A stretch of DNA of 48,287 bases from an uncultured Bacteroidota bacterium (GCA_903836265.1 CAILQK010000302.1:1-48287); one strand, 5' to 3'; positions 33,179-43,200 are shown, counted from the stretch's first letter. Notes: a model not told the origin generated them from the sequence alone. Program-made: numbers and translations.

Positions 33179-34597
33179 TCATGAATGGAAAAAGCCCTTA
33201 TCCCTGATAAGCGCTGCCACTTCTGGCGGAACCATGGTTTCCCAGCCAGTCTGACCGGTTTGTATCATGGACAGCACTTCTTTGTGCCGGATATTCAGCA
33301 CCTCCGGGTTAAAGCCTTCGATATCGCGGATGTTTCCGTTGTCGAGCAGATATTGGTACAGAAAATGGATATTTGGCGGCGTTTCGAGGTTTTTGGCGAC
33401 CATATACCCGCCCGTCCCGGCTTTTTCATCGCGGGTTGGCCGTGCCGGGTAGATATAGAATCGCACATTCCGGAGAAACACTTCCCCGAATGCTTCCAGC
33501 AGGTTACCGGGGTTTTGGCGGCATGTATCGGTAACCAGCTGTTGCAGTTTTCGGATACCGAGTGCCACACCGATTCGGTGCACTTTATAGTCGGAGAAAT
33601 AGGCGATCAGATCTTTCTGGTGTTTGAAGTTGGACACGATGACCGTCTGGCCGAGTGCGCACAACAGTTCTGCCCGGTCGAGGAAGTCCTGCTCGTCGGG
33701 CATACCGTTTTCGCTCAGGTTGTCGAGGGCTATTTCGGACATAAAAAACACCTGGTCTGACGGGTTGTCGGCGTCGCGGGTGAACTGGTTGTATGCGCAG
33801 CGGATCATATCCTGTTGCACGAGTGTCGGGGGGCGATAGCTTCCCCTTGCGATCAGTACCGACTTCTTATACAGAAATTCGCCGGCGTGCACAGCACGTC
33901 CTTCCGGACTGAAGATAGCGATACTGGAGAGTCCGTTTTTTACTGTCCAGAGGCACACCATTCTGTTGTCGATATGATTGAAGTCTGGTCCTTCGAGTCG
34001 CACCATATCAATTTGTACCCGGTCGCGCAGCTTGTCCATGAGTGCGCGGAGCAGCGTTTCGGGGTCGCTGGCATACCGATAGCATGCGTAGAGCATATTG
34101 ACGCCGAGAATACCGATGGCCTGTTGCTGCAGGCGGTTGTCGTTGTCGAGCAGGCGTACGTGCAGTACCACGTCATTGGGAGCCTTGCCGGGGTCGAGCT
34201 GAAAACGCAGTCCGAGCCATCCGTCACCTTTGATTGTTTTCTGGTAATTGACAGCTGCTACCGTATCAGCGAATGCGAAGAACTTCTGATCGGGTCTTTC
34301 TGCGCGCAGTCTGTTTTCCATGAGTGCGTACTCATGGTCGAGCATACGATACAGGCGGGATTCGCATACATAGCGGCCCTTTCCTTTTTCTTCCACGCCA
34401 TAGATTTCGTCACTTACAGTTTTATCGTAGGCGCTCATGCTTTTGGCGATAGTTCCTGCTGCTGCGCCCACCTGGAAGAAGTACCTGGCCACCTCCTGTC
34501 CGGCGCCTATTTCCGCGAAAGCCCCGTAAATATTTTCGTCGAGATTGATTTCGAGGGCTTTCTGTTCCGTTTCCAGAATCTGGCGCGTATTATTCAT
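33179..34597 (-). CDS. Conserved Bacteroidota protein of unknown function
   Basis: 472 residues. I recognise it as a widespread family that is often given misleading automatic names, such as TonB receptor or nucleotide adenylyltransferase. Conserved marks are INLDENIYGAFAEIGAGQEVARYFFQVGAAAGTIAKSMSAYD near the start, a DHEY segment, HGWLGLRFQ-like GDGWLGLRFQLDPG, then LGVNMLYACYRY, and the C-terminal TGWETMVPPEVAALIRDK. No signal peptide or membrane helix is visible, so it is cytoplasmic. No catalytic motif can be named. Its ATG overlaps the nitroreductase stop (ATGA), so the two are coupled. Confidence 0.78.
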   Translation of the reverse strand: MNNTRQILETEQKALEINLDENIYGAFAEIGAGQEVARYFFQVGAAAGTIAKSMSAYDKTVSDEIYGVEEKGKGRYVCESRLYRMLDHEYALMENRLRAERPDQKFFAFADTVAAVNYQKTIKGDGWLGLRFQLDPGKAPNDVVLHVRLLDNDNRLQQQAIGILGVNMLYACYRYASDPETLLRALMDKLRDRVQIDMVRLEGPDFNHIDNRMVCLWTVKNGLSSIAIFSPEGRAVHAGEFLYKKSVLIARGSYRPPTLVQQDMIRCAYNQFTRDADNPSDQVFFMSEIALDNLSENGMPDEQDFLDRAELLCALGQTVIVSNFKHQKDLIAYFSDYKVHRIGVALGIRKLQQLVTDTCRQNPGNLLEAFGEVFLRNVRFYIYPARPTRDEKAGTGGYMVAKNLETPPNIHFLYQYLLDNGNIRDIEGFNPEVLNIRHKEVLSMIQTGQTGWETMVPPEVAALIRDKGFFHS

Positions 34598-35163
34598 TTC
34601 CAGACAGTTTTTTCTTCGACGGCGCTCCTTTTGGCGGGGAGTTCCGGTGATTCATGCCAGCCCATGTAGAACAGGCCGAGGCATCGTTGTCCGGGTTGCA
34701 GTCCGAAAAATTCGTTTGCTTCCAGTGCAGCTTTGGGCGTACTCCAGTAGGCGCCAATACCCTTATCGGCACAGGTGAGCCACATATTTTGTACGGCCAT
34801 GGCTACGGCGGCGATTTCTTCCCATTCCGGCACCCCTTCAGCGGGATCGCGCTGCATGATGATGGCGATGACGGCGCCGGCCCTCAGCGGGTTTTCTCCG
34901 GCTTTGATCATTTTTTCCTCGGAAAAAAGTTCGGGGGGAGTGTTTTTTTTGAAAAAACCGGACAGCATGTTGCCAAGATCACGGCGGCTTTCTTCGGAGT
35001 GAAACACCTGGAATCGCCAGGGTTCCGTGCGCTTGTGCGTGGGTGCGTGGTTGGCATTTTCGAGCAGCTCCTGAATAAAGGAGGCTTCTATGGTTTTTCC
35101 CGGCAGATAAGTTTTCGGGAAAATGGCGCGTCGCTGGCGAATCAGTTCTGTAACAGTAGTCAT
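34594..35163 (-). CDS. Nitroreductase family protein (YdjA/NfnB-like)
   Basis: 189 residues, short for the family but with all main parts: an N-terminal FMN-contact region TELIRQRRAIFPKTY, then ANHAPTHKRTEPWRFQVF, and EIAAVAMAVQNMWLTCADKGIGAYWST, with the C-terminal GQRCLGLFYMGWH. Such FMN enzymes reduce nitro groups, quinones or flavin substrates with NAD(P)H as homodimers. A -7 element lies 20 bp before the ATG, and the gene leads a run that includes the next conserved gene by a 4-base overlap. Substrate is unknown. Confidence 0.9.
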   Translation of the reverse strand: MTTVTELIRQRRAIFPKTYLPGKTIEASFIQELLENANHAPTHKRTEPWRFQVFHSEESRRDLGNMLSGFFKKNTPPELFSEEKMIKAGENPLRAGAVIAIIMQRDPAEGVPEWEEIAAVAMAVQNMWLTCADKGIGAYWSTPKAALEANEFFGLQPGQRCLGLFYMGWHESPELPAKRSAVEEKTVWK

Positions 35164-35183
35164 GCGTTATGAATTTGTACGCC

Positions 35184-35191
35184 CAAAATTA
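35184..35191 (-). promoter_or_regulatory. Candidate -7 promoter element for the nitroreductase operon
   Basis: The minus strand reads TAATTTTG, matching TAnnTTTG, 20 bp before the ATG at 35163. The -33 region shows no clear match. Confidence 0.5.
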
Positions 35192-35242
35192 TTGAATTGG
35201 CCGGCATCTGCATAATCATATTTCCGGTACGGCCAGCAGAGG

Positions 35243-38131
35243 TCAGAAACGCATCAGATAATCGGTCAGACTGGTATCTGTTTCGAGGTTCAGTCGTTTG
35301 CGAAGGCGGTACCTGCTGGCCTCTACACCTCTGACGGAGATATTCATCAGGGATGCAATTTCTTTTGTGGAGAGGTTCATACGGAGGTAAGCGCAGAGCC
35401 GGTAGTCGTTGGGGCTCAGGTGGTCGTGTTTTTCGGCGATTCGCTTTAAAAAATCGCTGTGTACCTGGTCGAAATTTCGGGAGAAGTGCTCCCAGTCTTC
35501 GTCCACCCTGGAGTCGTGCTCCATCATGCGGATGATACGACCTATTTCCTTGTCGAGTTCAGGAGTGTTTGTTTTGCTTTTCAGTCGGCCGAGTGCTTCC
35601 TGGATATTGATAAGGATAGAGTTTTTTTGCACCAGGTGCATGGTTACGGAGGCCAGTTCCTGTGATTTGTGATGTACTTCCGCTTCGAGTTTTTCGTGCT
35701 GGAGTTGCTGGACGGCCTCTTCCGAGCGGCGTACCCTCAGTTCATTTTGTTCAGATGCGAGCCGGTGCTGATTTTCCAGATTCAGTTTTTCCTCCTCGAA
35801 TTTTCTTTGTTGTCTGTAAACTATACCGGTCATGATACCCAGCAGAATCAGGCCATAGAAAGTGTATGCCAGTCGGCTGGCGTACCAGGGAGGGAGGATA
35901 GTGAATGAAAACGAGAGGGGTCGGCATTCAGCATGGTGCTGGTTACGTGCTTTCAGGTGAAACGTGTAACTGCCGGGTCGCAAGTGGCTGAACGTGATTT
36001 CCGGTTTGTTCGTCCAGCCGGACCATGTTTTTTCGAGTCCCTCGAGGTAGCAGGCATACATGATAAATTCACCGCCTGGAAAGTCGGGGGCCGAGTAGGA
36101 AAAGCTGAGTGTATTCTGGAGGCTGGACAGTTCGATTTTATTGGTTTCGGTTCCATATCCCCCGAAAAGTACACTGTCGGAGGGCGTTTTCAATCGGACC
36201 TCATGGAGTACGGCACGAAGCAGGGTATCTTTTGACCAGTATTTTTCCGGATTGAAATGGATAAAACCCTGGCTGGTAGCGACGAACACGTTACTCGAAT
36301 CAACTGGAAGAACAAACTGGAAGCCTTCGGTGAGTTTCTGGTGCAATTCAGGAATCGGTACGCGGCGAATCTTTTTTTCCAGGGCATCGGACTGTACGAG
36401 CAGCACGCCGGTTTCCGTTTCAGTGACATACCATACATTGCCATATTTGTCCTGGTTCAGGTATTTTACACGTGTTTCACTACCGAACAGCTGGCTGAAT
36501 TTTTCATTGGGGACAAACAGTTGTTGATTTTTGCTGAATTCAAATACTCCTTTTGTTCCTGTGAACAGTACTTTGTCGCCGAGTTTGAACAGGTGATTTC
36601 CGAGGTCTGAAGGAAGGCCCTGTTTTAGACCGAAGTGTTCGGCATGGCATGTTCCCTGTTCCTGATCTATGGCGAGCCGGTAAATTCCCCTGTATGGGTG
36701 AGCCATCCATATAGTGCCGTCAGAATCCTTTCCGAGCATACGGCTGCTTTCAGAAAATCCTGAAAGCGTATTGTCGAAGACCAGGTGATTTCCGGATTTT
36801 TTGAAAAATGCGAGGCCGTTGTAGTGTCCGGCGAGTGCCAGTTCGGGCGAGAGGGAGATAAACCGCCACATTCCGCGAGTGGGTGTCAGTTTGACAGCAT
36901 TTTTTTCTTCAATCCTGAAAGCTCCTTCGTGGTGCCCCATCAGGAGCTGATTATCCATCAGGTTCAGGTTCCAGACCTGTCCGTCGGCGCCGTTCACCCT
37001 TTTAAAGTCTGTTTTTTCTTCCGGTTGATAATATTTCTTCCATTTGGCGGAAAAAAGCCCGGTATTGGTACCAAAATAAATATTTCCGTTGAATATCTCT
37101 GCTGTATATCCGGTTCCCTGAAGTTCTCCGTCCGGGAAGACAGAGGAGAAGGCAGAATTGAGGTCAGCGAAAGCGGCCCCGTTGTCGAGGCCGAGCCAGA
37201 TACTTCCGGCATCGGTTGCTAAAAGGCTCAGGACAGTATTGTTTCCGAGGCCATTCTTTTTATTGATCTGGTGAAAAATTCTTCGTTGTCTGTCAAGCGT
37301 GACCAGTCCGTTAAAAGAGGTTCCGAGTGCAATACTGTTGTCGGGCATCAGTGTTGCGCAGAATATTCTGTTGTTTTTCAGGAACAGGTCGTTGGATGTG
37401 ATCCATGGTTTGATATATCCGGAACTGATGGAAAATATCCCGTTTTTAATTGTGGTTACAAGAAGCTGGTCGGTATTCACGGTGAGTGCGGCTGAAATTT
37501 GGCCGCCAATTTCACTTTCGGAGCCAATTTGGGACAGCACACCGTTTTCGAGAGCAAACAGCGTATATCTCTCGTCCTGCAGCAGCAGCTTGTTGTTCCA
37601 TTTGCCCATGAACAACAGCGTTTTTTTATTGTGGACAAGCGGAGTCAGGTGGCTGTTTCGCCACTCGAAAACCTGTTCATCGGTGCGAAAAAAAACGGAT
37701 TCGCCGATTACCTCGATATCCCAGACATCTGTGAAATTTCTGTTTTTTGCATCAAGCCTGCTGGTCAGGGATTGATACCGGAGTTGTCCGGAATTGTCGG
37801 GAGCGAAGAATCCAAAGTCGCCCTGTCCGCCCACGTAAATATTGCCATCGGGCCCCGTTCTTGCCGAACGAACAATGGTGCCGTTGGCTATTTTGTAGAG
37901 CCTCCAGTGCGCCCCGTCGAATTCGAGCAGGCCGTCGTTGTTTGCAAACCAGACCACGCCATTATTGCTCTGCGTGATATCCCACATTTGCGTTCCTGCC
38001 CTGAAATCTTTTCGGGAGAAGTTCAGTACCGGCGGAGCACCGAGGTTGGTACCCTGGGCAGCGGCTTTACCGTGCGGAAAAAATACGGCAAGCAAAAAAC
38101 ACGAAAAAGCGGTAATTGTGTAATGGGCCAT
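35243..38131 (-). CDS. Membrane-anchored propeller sensor with LuxR-type DNA-binding domain, PUL regulator
   Basis: 962 residues from the ATG at 38131. A TTG at 38143 lies next to the -7 element and is not a likely start. A signal peptide (HYTITAFSCFLLAVFFPHGKAAAQ) is followed by about 600 residues of two-component-regulator propeller repeats (MWDITQSNNGVVWFANNDGLLEFDG is the first) and a Y_Y_Y-type immunoglobulin domain (LSFSYSAPDFPGG, SHLRPGSYTFHLKARN). One membrane helix (about 750-773, LAYTFYGLILLGIMTGIVY) leads to a cytoplasmic coiled coil and a C-terminal LuxR HTH (LSTKEIASLMNISVRGVEASRYRLRKRL). The kinase and receiver domains of hybrid systems are absent, so the protein senses outside and binds DNA directly, like SusR-type regulators. 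Divergent from the PUL it likely controls. Confidence 0.92.
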   Translation of the reverse strand: MAHYTITAFSCFLLAVFFPHGKAAAQGTNLGAPPVLNFSRKDFRAGTQMWDITQSNNGVVWFANNDGLLEFDGAHWRLYKIANGTIVRSARTGPDGNIYVGGQGDFGFFAPDNSGQLRYQSLTSRLDAKNRNFTDVWDIEVIGESVFFRTDEQVFEWRNSHLTPLVHNKKTLLFMGKWNNKLLLQDERYTLFALENGVLSQIGSESEIGGQISAALTVNTDQLLVTTIKNGIFSISSGYIKPWITSNDLFLKNNRIFCATLMPDNSIALGTSFNGLVTLDRQRRIFHQINKKNGLGNNTVLSLLATDAGSIWLGLDNGAAFADLNSAFSSVFPDGELQGTGYTAEIFNGNIYFGTNTGLFSAKWKKYYQPEEKTDFKRVNGADGQVWNLNLMDNQLLMGHHEGAFRIEEKNAVKLTPTRGMWRFISLSPELALAGHYNGLAFFKKSGNHLVFDNTLSGFSESSRMLGKDSDGTIWMAHPYRGIYRLAIDQEQGTCHAEHFGLKQGLPSDLGNHLFKLGDKVLFTGTKGVFEFSKNQQLFVPNEKFSQLFGSETRVKYLNQDKYGNVWYVTETETGVLLVQSDALEKKIRRVPIPELHQKLTEGFQFVLPVDSSNVFVATSQGFIHFNPEKYWSKDTLLRAVLHEVRLKTPSDSVLFGGYGTETNKIELSSLQNTLSFSYSAPDFPGGEFIMYACYLEGLEKTWSGWTNKPEITFSHLRPGSYTFHLKARNQHHAECRPLSFSFTILPPWYASRLAYTFYGLILLGIMTGIVYRQQRKFEEEKLNLENQHRLASEQNELRVRRSEEAVQQLQHEKLEAEVHHKSQELASVTMHLVQKNSILINIQEALGRLKSKTNTPELDKEIGRIIRMMEHDSRVDEDWEHFSRNFDQVHSDFLKRIAEKHDHLSPNDYRLCAYLRMNLSTKEIASLMNISVRGVEASRYRLRKRLNLETDTSLTDYLMRF

Positions 38132-38148
38132 GTGTTTGAGCAATCATG

Positions 38149-38156
38149 CAAAAGTA
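38149..38156 (-). promoter_or_regulatory. Candidate -7 promoter element of the propeller regulator gene
   Basis: The minus strand reads TACTTTTG, 17 bp before the ATG at 38131. CAAA on the plus strand at 38170-38173 is a -33 candidate, but the spacing is short (13 bp). Confidence 0.5.
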
Positions 38157-38262
38157 GTCAAATAATCAACAAAATGAATAACTTGTGAAAAAGGTGCAGT
38201 ACAACTGACGTAGTTGAAATTTTCTTTTGTCGTAGATAAAATGTATTTGTTTTTAGAAAAGC

Positions 38263-38308
38263 GTGAAAGCGTTTCACCACCTTTGTCTTCTGAATTTGAA
38301 ATTCAGAA
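38263..38308 (+). promoter_or_regulatory. PUL control region: two perfect inverted repeats around a candidate promoter
   Basis: Between the regulator and the PKD gene, GTGAAA-GCG-TTTCAC (38263-38277) is a 6-bp inverted repeat. TTCTGAATTT-G-AAATTCAGAA (38288-38308) is a perfect 10-bp inverted repeat with a 1-bp centre. A CACCTTTG element (38278-38285), one base from the -7 consensus, lies exactly between them. The arms sit where a dimeric regulator could block or aid RNA polymerase. Symmetry is seen directly, binding is inferred. Confidence 0.6.
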
Positions 38309-38362
38309 TCATTATTAACATTTTACCCGGCCTCGTGAGAACGGGGCTTACACTTTCACATT

Positions 38363-40117
38363 ATGAAAAAAGCACTTTTTACAACACTCCCGCTGCTGAT
38401 GCTCGGAATGATCTGGGTGAGCAGTTGCAAAAAGAAGACACCGGAGGTTATTTCGGGTTTCACGTTTACCGTTGATGCCGTTGATTTCAGGAAGGTAACC
38501 TTCACTAACGCATCGCAGAACTACTCCAGTGTTTCCTGGGATTTTGGTGATGGCGCCACGTCTTCAGAATTGAATCCTGTACACTCTTACGCTGCTGTTG
38601 GCAACTACACTGTAACGCTTACCGCTACCAACGACGAGGGTGATACAGATGTTTCCACGCAGGTGGTGGGTATTTCCGATCCGGATGCCGAGCTTACCAA
38701 ACTGGTTGGCGACGTTTCCAAGACCTGGAAGCTGTTGCGCGTGGCTGGTCCCGGTCAGTGGCCACTGGAGGTTGGTCCCATTGCAAAAGATCAGGTATGG
38801 TGGGCTATGGGTCGCGACAACGACGAAATCGCCCTTCGTCCGTGCCTCATGAACGATGAATATACTTTTACCCGCGATGGCAAGTATATCTACAACTCAA
38901 ACGGCGATTTCTGGGCTGAAGGTGGTGTTTTTGAGCCGGCCAACGTTTGCCAGTACACACTTCCTGCCAACATGAAAGGCCCGAATGGTGAAGATCTTTC
39001 TGCTTTTGGTGATGCCACACACTCTTTCGTTCTCACCAACGGCAACAAGCCTACACTTGAAGTGGTGGGTCTTGGCGCTTTTATCGGACTGGTGAAGATT
39101 GCCACTGATTCCGAGGTAAAAGTTCCGCAAAGTTCCGTCAAACTCGACATCATCAAACTGACCGATGGTGCTGTTGACACCCTTATCCTCGAGTCTGATT
39201 TCAAATTTGCCGCTACCAATCCTTCTGATGATGCCTACTGGAAGATTACGCTGGTTCACTACGACAATCCTTCCGACGAGCCTGCTATTCCGGATCCGAA
39301 GCCGGTTCCGGCATTCGAGTCAAACGTGGCTGGTCTGACCATCGGGTTCACCAACACTTCCAAGTATGCCAATTCCTACAATTGGGAATTTGGTGATGGT
39401 GCCACCTCTACAGAAGCGAGTCCGACCCACACTTATGCTGCTGCAGGTGTTTACAAGGTGAAACTGACAGCTACCAACAATGCAGGTTCTGCTTCATTCG
39501 AACAGGAATTCACCGTTACTTCAGGTACAGTGTCTGCCAGTGATATCATTGGCGGAGCCTGGCGCGTGCGCAATGCAAACAACTCTGTATATGTTGGCCC
39601 GGCTTTGGGCAGCAATGCATGGTATGTCGTTCCGGCCAACTTCCTGGACGGCAGTTCTACCGGTGCAGAAGACTGGTCGTGCATGACTGACGACGAGTTT
39701 ATCTTCGGTGCAGGTGGTGTTTACGAGTACAAAACAAACGGCTACGCCCGCAACGACGGTTACATGGGTTCTCCGAACGGTTGCTGGACCGACGCCCAGA
39801 TCGCAGCCAGCGGTAACGGCGCTGCGTTTGGTTCGGGTGTTCACAGCTGGACGTTTACTCCGGGAGCCGGCGGCTCACGTCCGGTTATCACACTGACCAA
39901 CGGTGCAACAGGAGCTGCATTTGTAGGATTTTACAAAGGATATTACGGTGGTGAAAATTCCAACAGCGCGAATCCGCCGAACGGTGGCTCTCCAACCAAT
40001 CGCTATGAGGTAATCAGCTATCTGAATGCCGGCGGTGTTGAGACGCTCACACTCTCTGTTGATATCTCTGGCGCAAAAGACGGATCTGCTGCCTGGACAG
40101 TTGTACTGGTGCGTTAA
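38363..40117 (+). CDS. Surface PKD-domain lipoprotein, duplicated glycan-binding architecture
   Basis: 584 residues. A lipoprotein signal with Cys22 (MIWVSSCKKK). PKD domain 1 (about 33-108, VSWDFGDGATSSELNPVHSY) is followed by a beta-rich domain of about 190 residues. PKD domain 2 (about 310-385, YNWEFGDGATSTEASPTHTY) is followed by another such domain. The two beta-rich domains share C-x-M-x-DE-x-x-F, AFG...HS and GAFIGF/GAAFVGF features, so the whole protein is a tandem duplication of one PKD-plus-domain unit. Similar proteins stand beside SusC/SusD in laminarin and alginate loci and bind glycan on the cell surface (the SusE/F position). It is first in the PUL, upstream of SusC, with a terminator after it. 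Ligand is inferred from the GH16 neighbour. Confidence 0.88.
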   Translation: MKKALFTTLPLLMLGMIWVSSCKKKTPEVISGFTFTVDAVDFRKVTFTNASQNYSSVSWDFGDGATSSELNPVHSYAAVGNYTVTLTATNDEGDTDVSTQVVGISDPDAELTKLVGDVSKTWKLLRVAGPGQWPLEVGPIAKDQVWWAMGRDNDEIALRPCLMNDEYTFTRDGKYIYNSNGDFWAEGGVFEPANVCQYTLPANMKGPNGEDLSAFGDATHSFVLTNGNKPTLEVVGLGAFIGLVKIATDSEVKVPQSSVKLDIIKLTDGAVDTLILESDFKFAATNPSDDAYWKITLVHYDNPSDEPAIPDPKPVPAFESNVAGLTIGFTNTSKYANSYNWEFGDGATSTEASPTHTYAAAGVYKVKLTATNNAGSASFEQEFTVTSGTVSASDIIGGAWRVRNANNSVYVGPALGSNAWYVVPANFLDGSSTGAEDWSCMTDDEFIFGAGGVYEYKTNGYARNDGYMGSPNGCWTDAQIAASGNGAAFGSGVHSWTFTPGAGGSRPVITLTNGATGAAFVGFYKGYYGGENSNSANPPNGGSPTNRYEVISYLNAGGVETLTLSVDISGAKDGSAAWTVVLVR

Positions 40118-40160
40118 TACGCCTTTTACACCTAAAGAATACAGAAAGTGTTTTTAGTGA

Positions 40161-40196
40161 TTAAGGGGCGGGCGGTTTCCGCCTGCCCCGTTTTTT
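40161..40196 (+). terminator. Intrinsic terminator between the PKD gene and susC
   Basis: GGGGCGGGCGG (40165-40175) pairs with CCGCCTGCCCC (40179-40189), with one G-T pair and a 3-nt loop. It is followed by G and six T residues (40191-40196). It should end most transcripts of the first PUL gene, leaving susC to read-through or to its own start signal. Confidence 0.85.
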
Positions 40197-40247
40197 ACGC
40201 CCGGGCGTAATTTCCAATTCAAGTCTATTTTGATCAATCAACTGTAC

Positions 40248-43200
40248 ATGAAACGTTTTTTTGCTTTGATTTTTTTGCTCTCTGCTGCCATGAGTGCAGG
40301 GGCTCAGGTTTCCGGGAAGGTCACCGATGCCGCCGGTCAGCCATTAACCGGCGTTTCTGTTTTTGTGAAGGGAACCGCTGTCGGAGCAGCTACAGATCTT
40401 GATGGCAACTATAAAATTGCCGCCAAAGAAGGTATTGTAGTCTTCAATTATACCGGTTTTGCCTCTCAGGAGGTCTCCATTGACGGTCGTCAGGTAATCA
40501 ATGTCACACTGACTGAAATATCTACCAGCCTGAATGATCTGGTGGTGGTGGGCTACGGGGTTCAGAAGAAGAGCGTGGTAACCGGCGCTATATCTTCTAT
40601 CCAGTCTGGTGATCTCAAAAATGCTCCGATTACCCGACTGGAGGACGCTTTGAAGGGTCGTACTTCCGGTGTGGTTGTTGCCTCGGGCAGCGGGCAGCCG
40701 GGCGCAGCCTCTTCAGTCATCATTCGCGGTATCACCTCCATCAATAACAGTGTTCCGCTGTATGTGGTTGATGGAGTACCCATCAATGAAAATGGTATTG
40801 ATTTCCTTAATCAGGCCGATATTGAATCCATAGAAATTCTGAAAGACGCTGCGTCTGCTGCCATTTACGGTACAAAAGCTGCCAGCGGTGTTATCCTTGT
40901 GACGACAAAAAAAGGTAAAAGTGGTGCACTGAAGGTCAATTTCAACAGCTATCTCGCTTCACAATCAGCCGCCAACAAGCTCGATCTTCTCAATGCCCGC
41001 GACTACGCCCTGCTGCGCAATGAATCTGCAGAGGCTGGCGGACAACCTGTTCCCTATCCCGATGCCGATCAGTTTGGCGAGGGTACCGACTGGCAAAGTG
41101 CCATTTTCAACGATAATGCCCTGATGCAGAATCACGACCTGAGTTTCAGCGGCGGTAACGACAAATCTACCTATTACGCCTCTTTCGGCTACTACAGCCA
41201 GGACGGTATTGTGGCAACAGATATATCCAACTATCAGCGCTTCACAGCGCGCGTCAACTCCGATCATAAAGTCAAATCATGGCTGCGCTTCGGACAGACT
41301 CTCTCGTATGCGCACGTACAGAGTCAGGGCAATTTTGATCCCAATGGCAGCTACGGCGGTCCGCTCAGTTCGGCTGTCAATCTTGCTCCGGTCATTCCGC
41401 TGCTGGTGGAAGATCCTGCCGAACTGTCTTCCAATCCGCTGTATGCCAACAACCTGAGCCGTTTGATAAAAGATGAAAACGGCAACTATTACGCACTTCC
41501 CGCTGCGGGTTTTCAGGAAATGACCAATCCGCTTGCCTACATACAAACGCAACTGGGCAACTACGGCTGGTCTGACGCTGCTACCGGCAATGCGTATCTG
41601 GAAATTGAGCCTGTTCGTCACCTCAGGCTTCGCTCCACGATTGGCGCCAAATTGTCGTTTTGGGGCAATGAAGGCTTTTCACCTGTGTATTTCCTGAGTT
41701 CCACGGTGAATACCACACTGACCAATTATAACCGGGCACTCAACCGAGGTCTCGACTGGATCTGGACAAATACGGCATCTTACGATTTGACTCGCGGAAA
41801 ACACAACGCAACAGTGCTGCTGGGTATAGAGGGACAGGACAGAAGTGCACGCGGCGTGGGTGGCGGCTTTACGAATCTGCCGGTGAACAACTTCCAGAGC
41901 GCATCACTCAACTACCAGCTTCCAACCGAGAATCGCATTGCATACGGTTATGAAAATCAGCCCTATCGCCTGAATGCACTGTTCTCCCGTATCAATTACG
42001 ACTACGCAGGAAAATACCTGCTCACAGCTATTGTGCGTCGCGACGGGTCTTCCCACTTCGGCAGTAATAATGTATATGGTGTGTTCCCGTCCGTTTCGGT
42101 GGGCTGGCTTCCACATCTCGAATCGTTCTGGCGCGAGAACAAAGTGCTGAATACGCTTAAAATCAGGGTGGGTTACGGTATTACCGGTAACGACAACCTG
42201 GCGCCTTTCCAGTATGTTTCCACCATCGGCGGTATCGGCTCCTATATTTTCGGACAGGATCAGATTACTATTGGCTATGGACCATCTGCGCCGGCCAACC
42301 AGGATCTTCGCTGGGAACAGACTGCCCAGACCAATATCGGTTTTGATGGTATTCTGTTCAATGACTTCACCTTCTCGTTCGATCTGTTCAAAAAGAATAC
42401 AACGGGAATGTTGATGCAGATCAAGCAGCCGTTTTACACCGGCGCATCTTCTGATCCGTGGGGTAATGTGGCATCGCTGGAGAATAAAGGCATGGAACTC
42501 GATCTGGGCTACCGCAAACAGCTGAATCAGGTAAATCTGAGCGTAAAGACCAATGTATCCTATGTGAGAAACGAGGTGCTTGACATGGGGCCAACCGACT
42601 TCCTGGTGAATGCAACTTTCCAGTCGAGCGCCTATGAAATCAGCCGCAAAATGGTCGGAATGCCGGTAAACGGATTTTTTGGCTTCCTCAGTGATGGTGT
42701 TTTCCAGAATCAGGCAGACATTGCCCGTCATAATAACGATGCCGGTTTTGCTCTCCAGCCGGATGCCAAACCCGGTGATCTGCGCTGGGTGGACGTAAAT
42801 GGAGATGGAGCCATCAACAGCAATGACCGTACCTTCCTGGGCGATCCGACACCACACTGGACCTTTGGACTCAGCCTGGCTGCCAACTGGAAACAGTTCG
42901 ATATCAGTGTATTCGGACAGGGTGTGGCCGGCAACAAGATATTCCAGGGCCTGCGCCGCCTGGATATTCCGAACGCCAACTACACCTCGGATGCACTGGG
43001 ACGCTGGCATGGCGAGGGCACCTCAACTGATTTTCCCCGCCTGGTGGATGGCGATCCGAACGGCAACTTCACGCGTCCGAGCAATTTCTATCTCGAAGAT
43101 GGCAGCTACTTCCGTATCAAATCGGTACAGCTGGGCTTTACTATGCCCAAAACATGGCTGCAGCGTGCCGAAATCGAAAATCTGCGTGTTTATCTGAGCG

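Noticed and set aside
41904-43010. 368-codon minus-strand frame inside susC
   Set aside because: Antisense to a complete TonB-dependent receptor; no supporting features.
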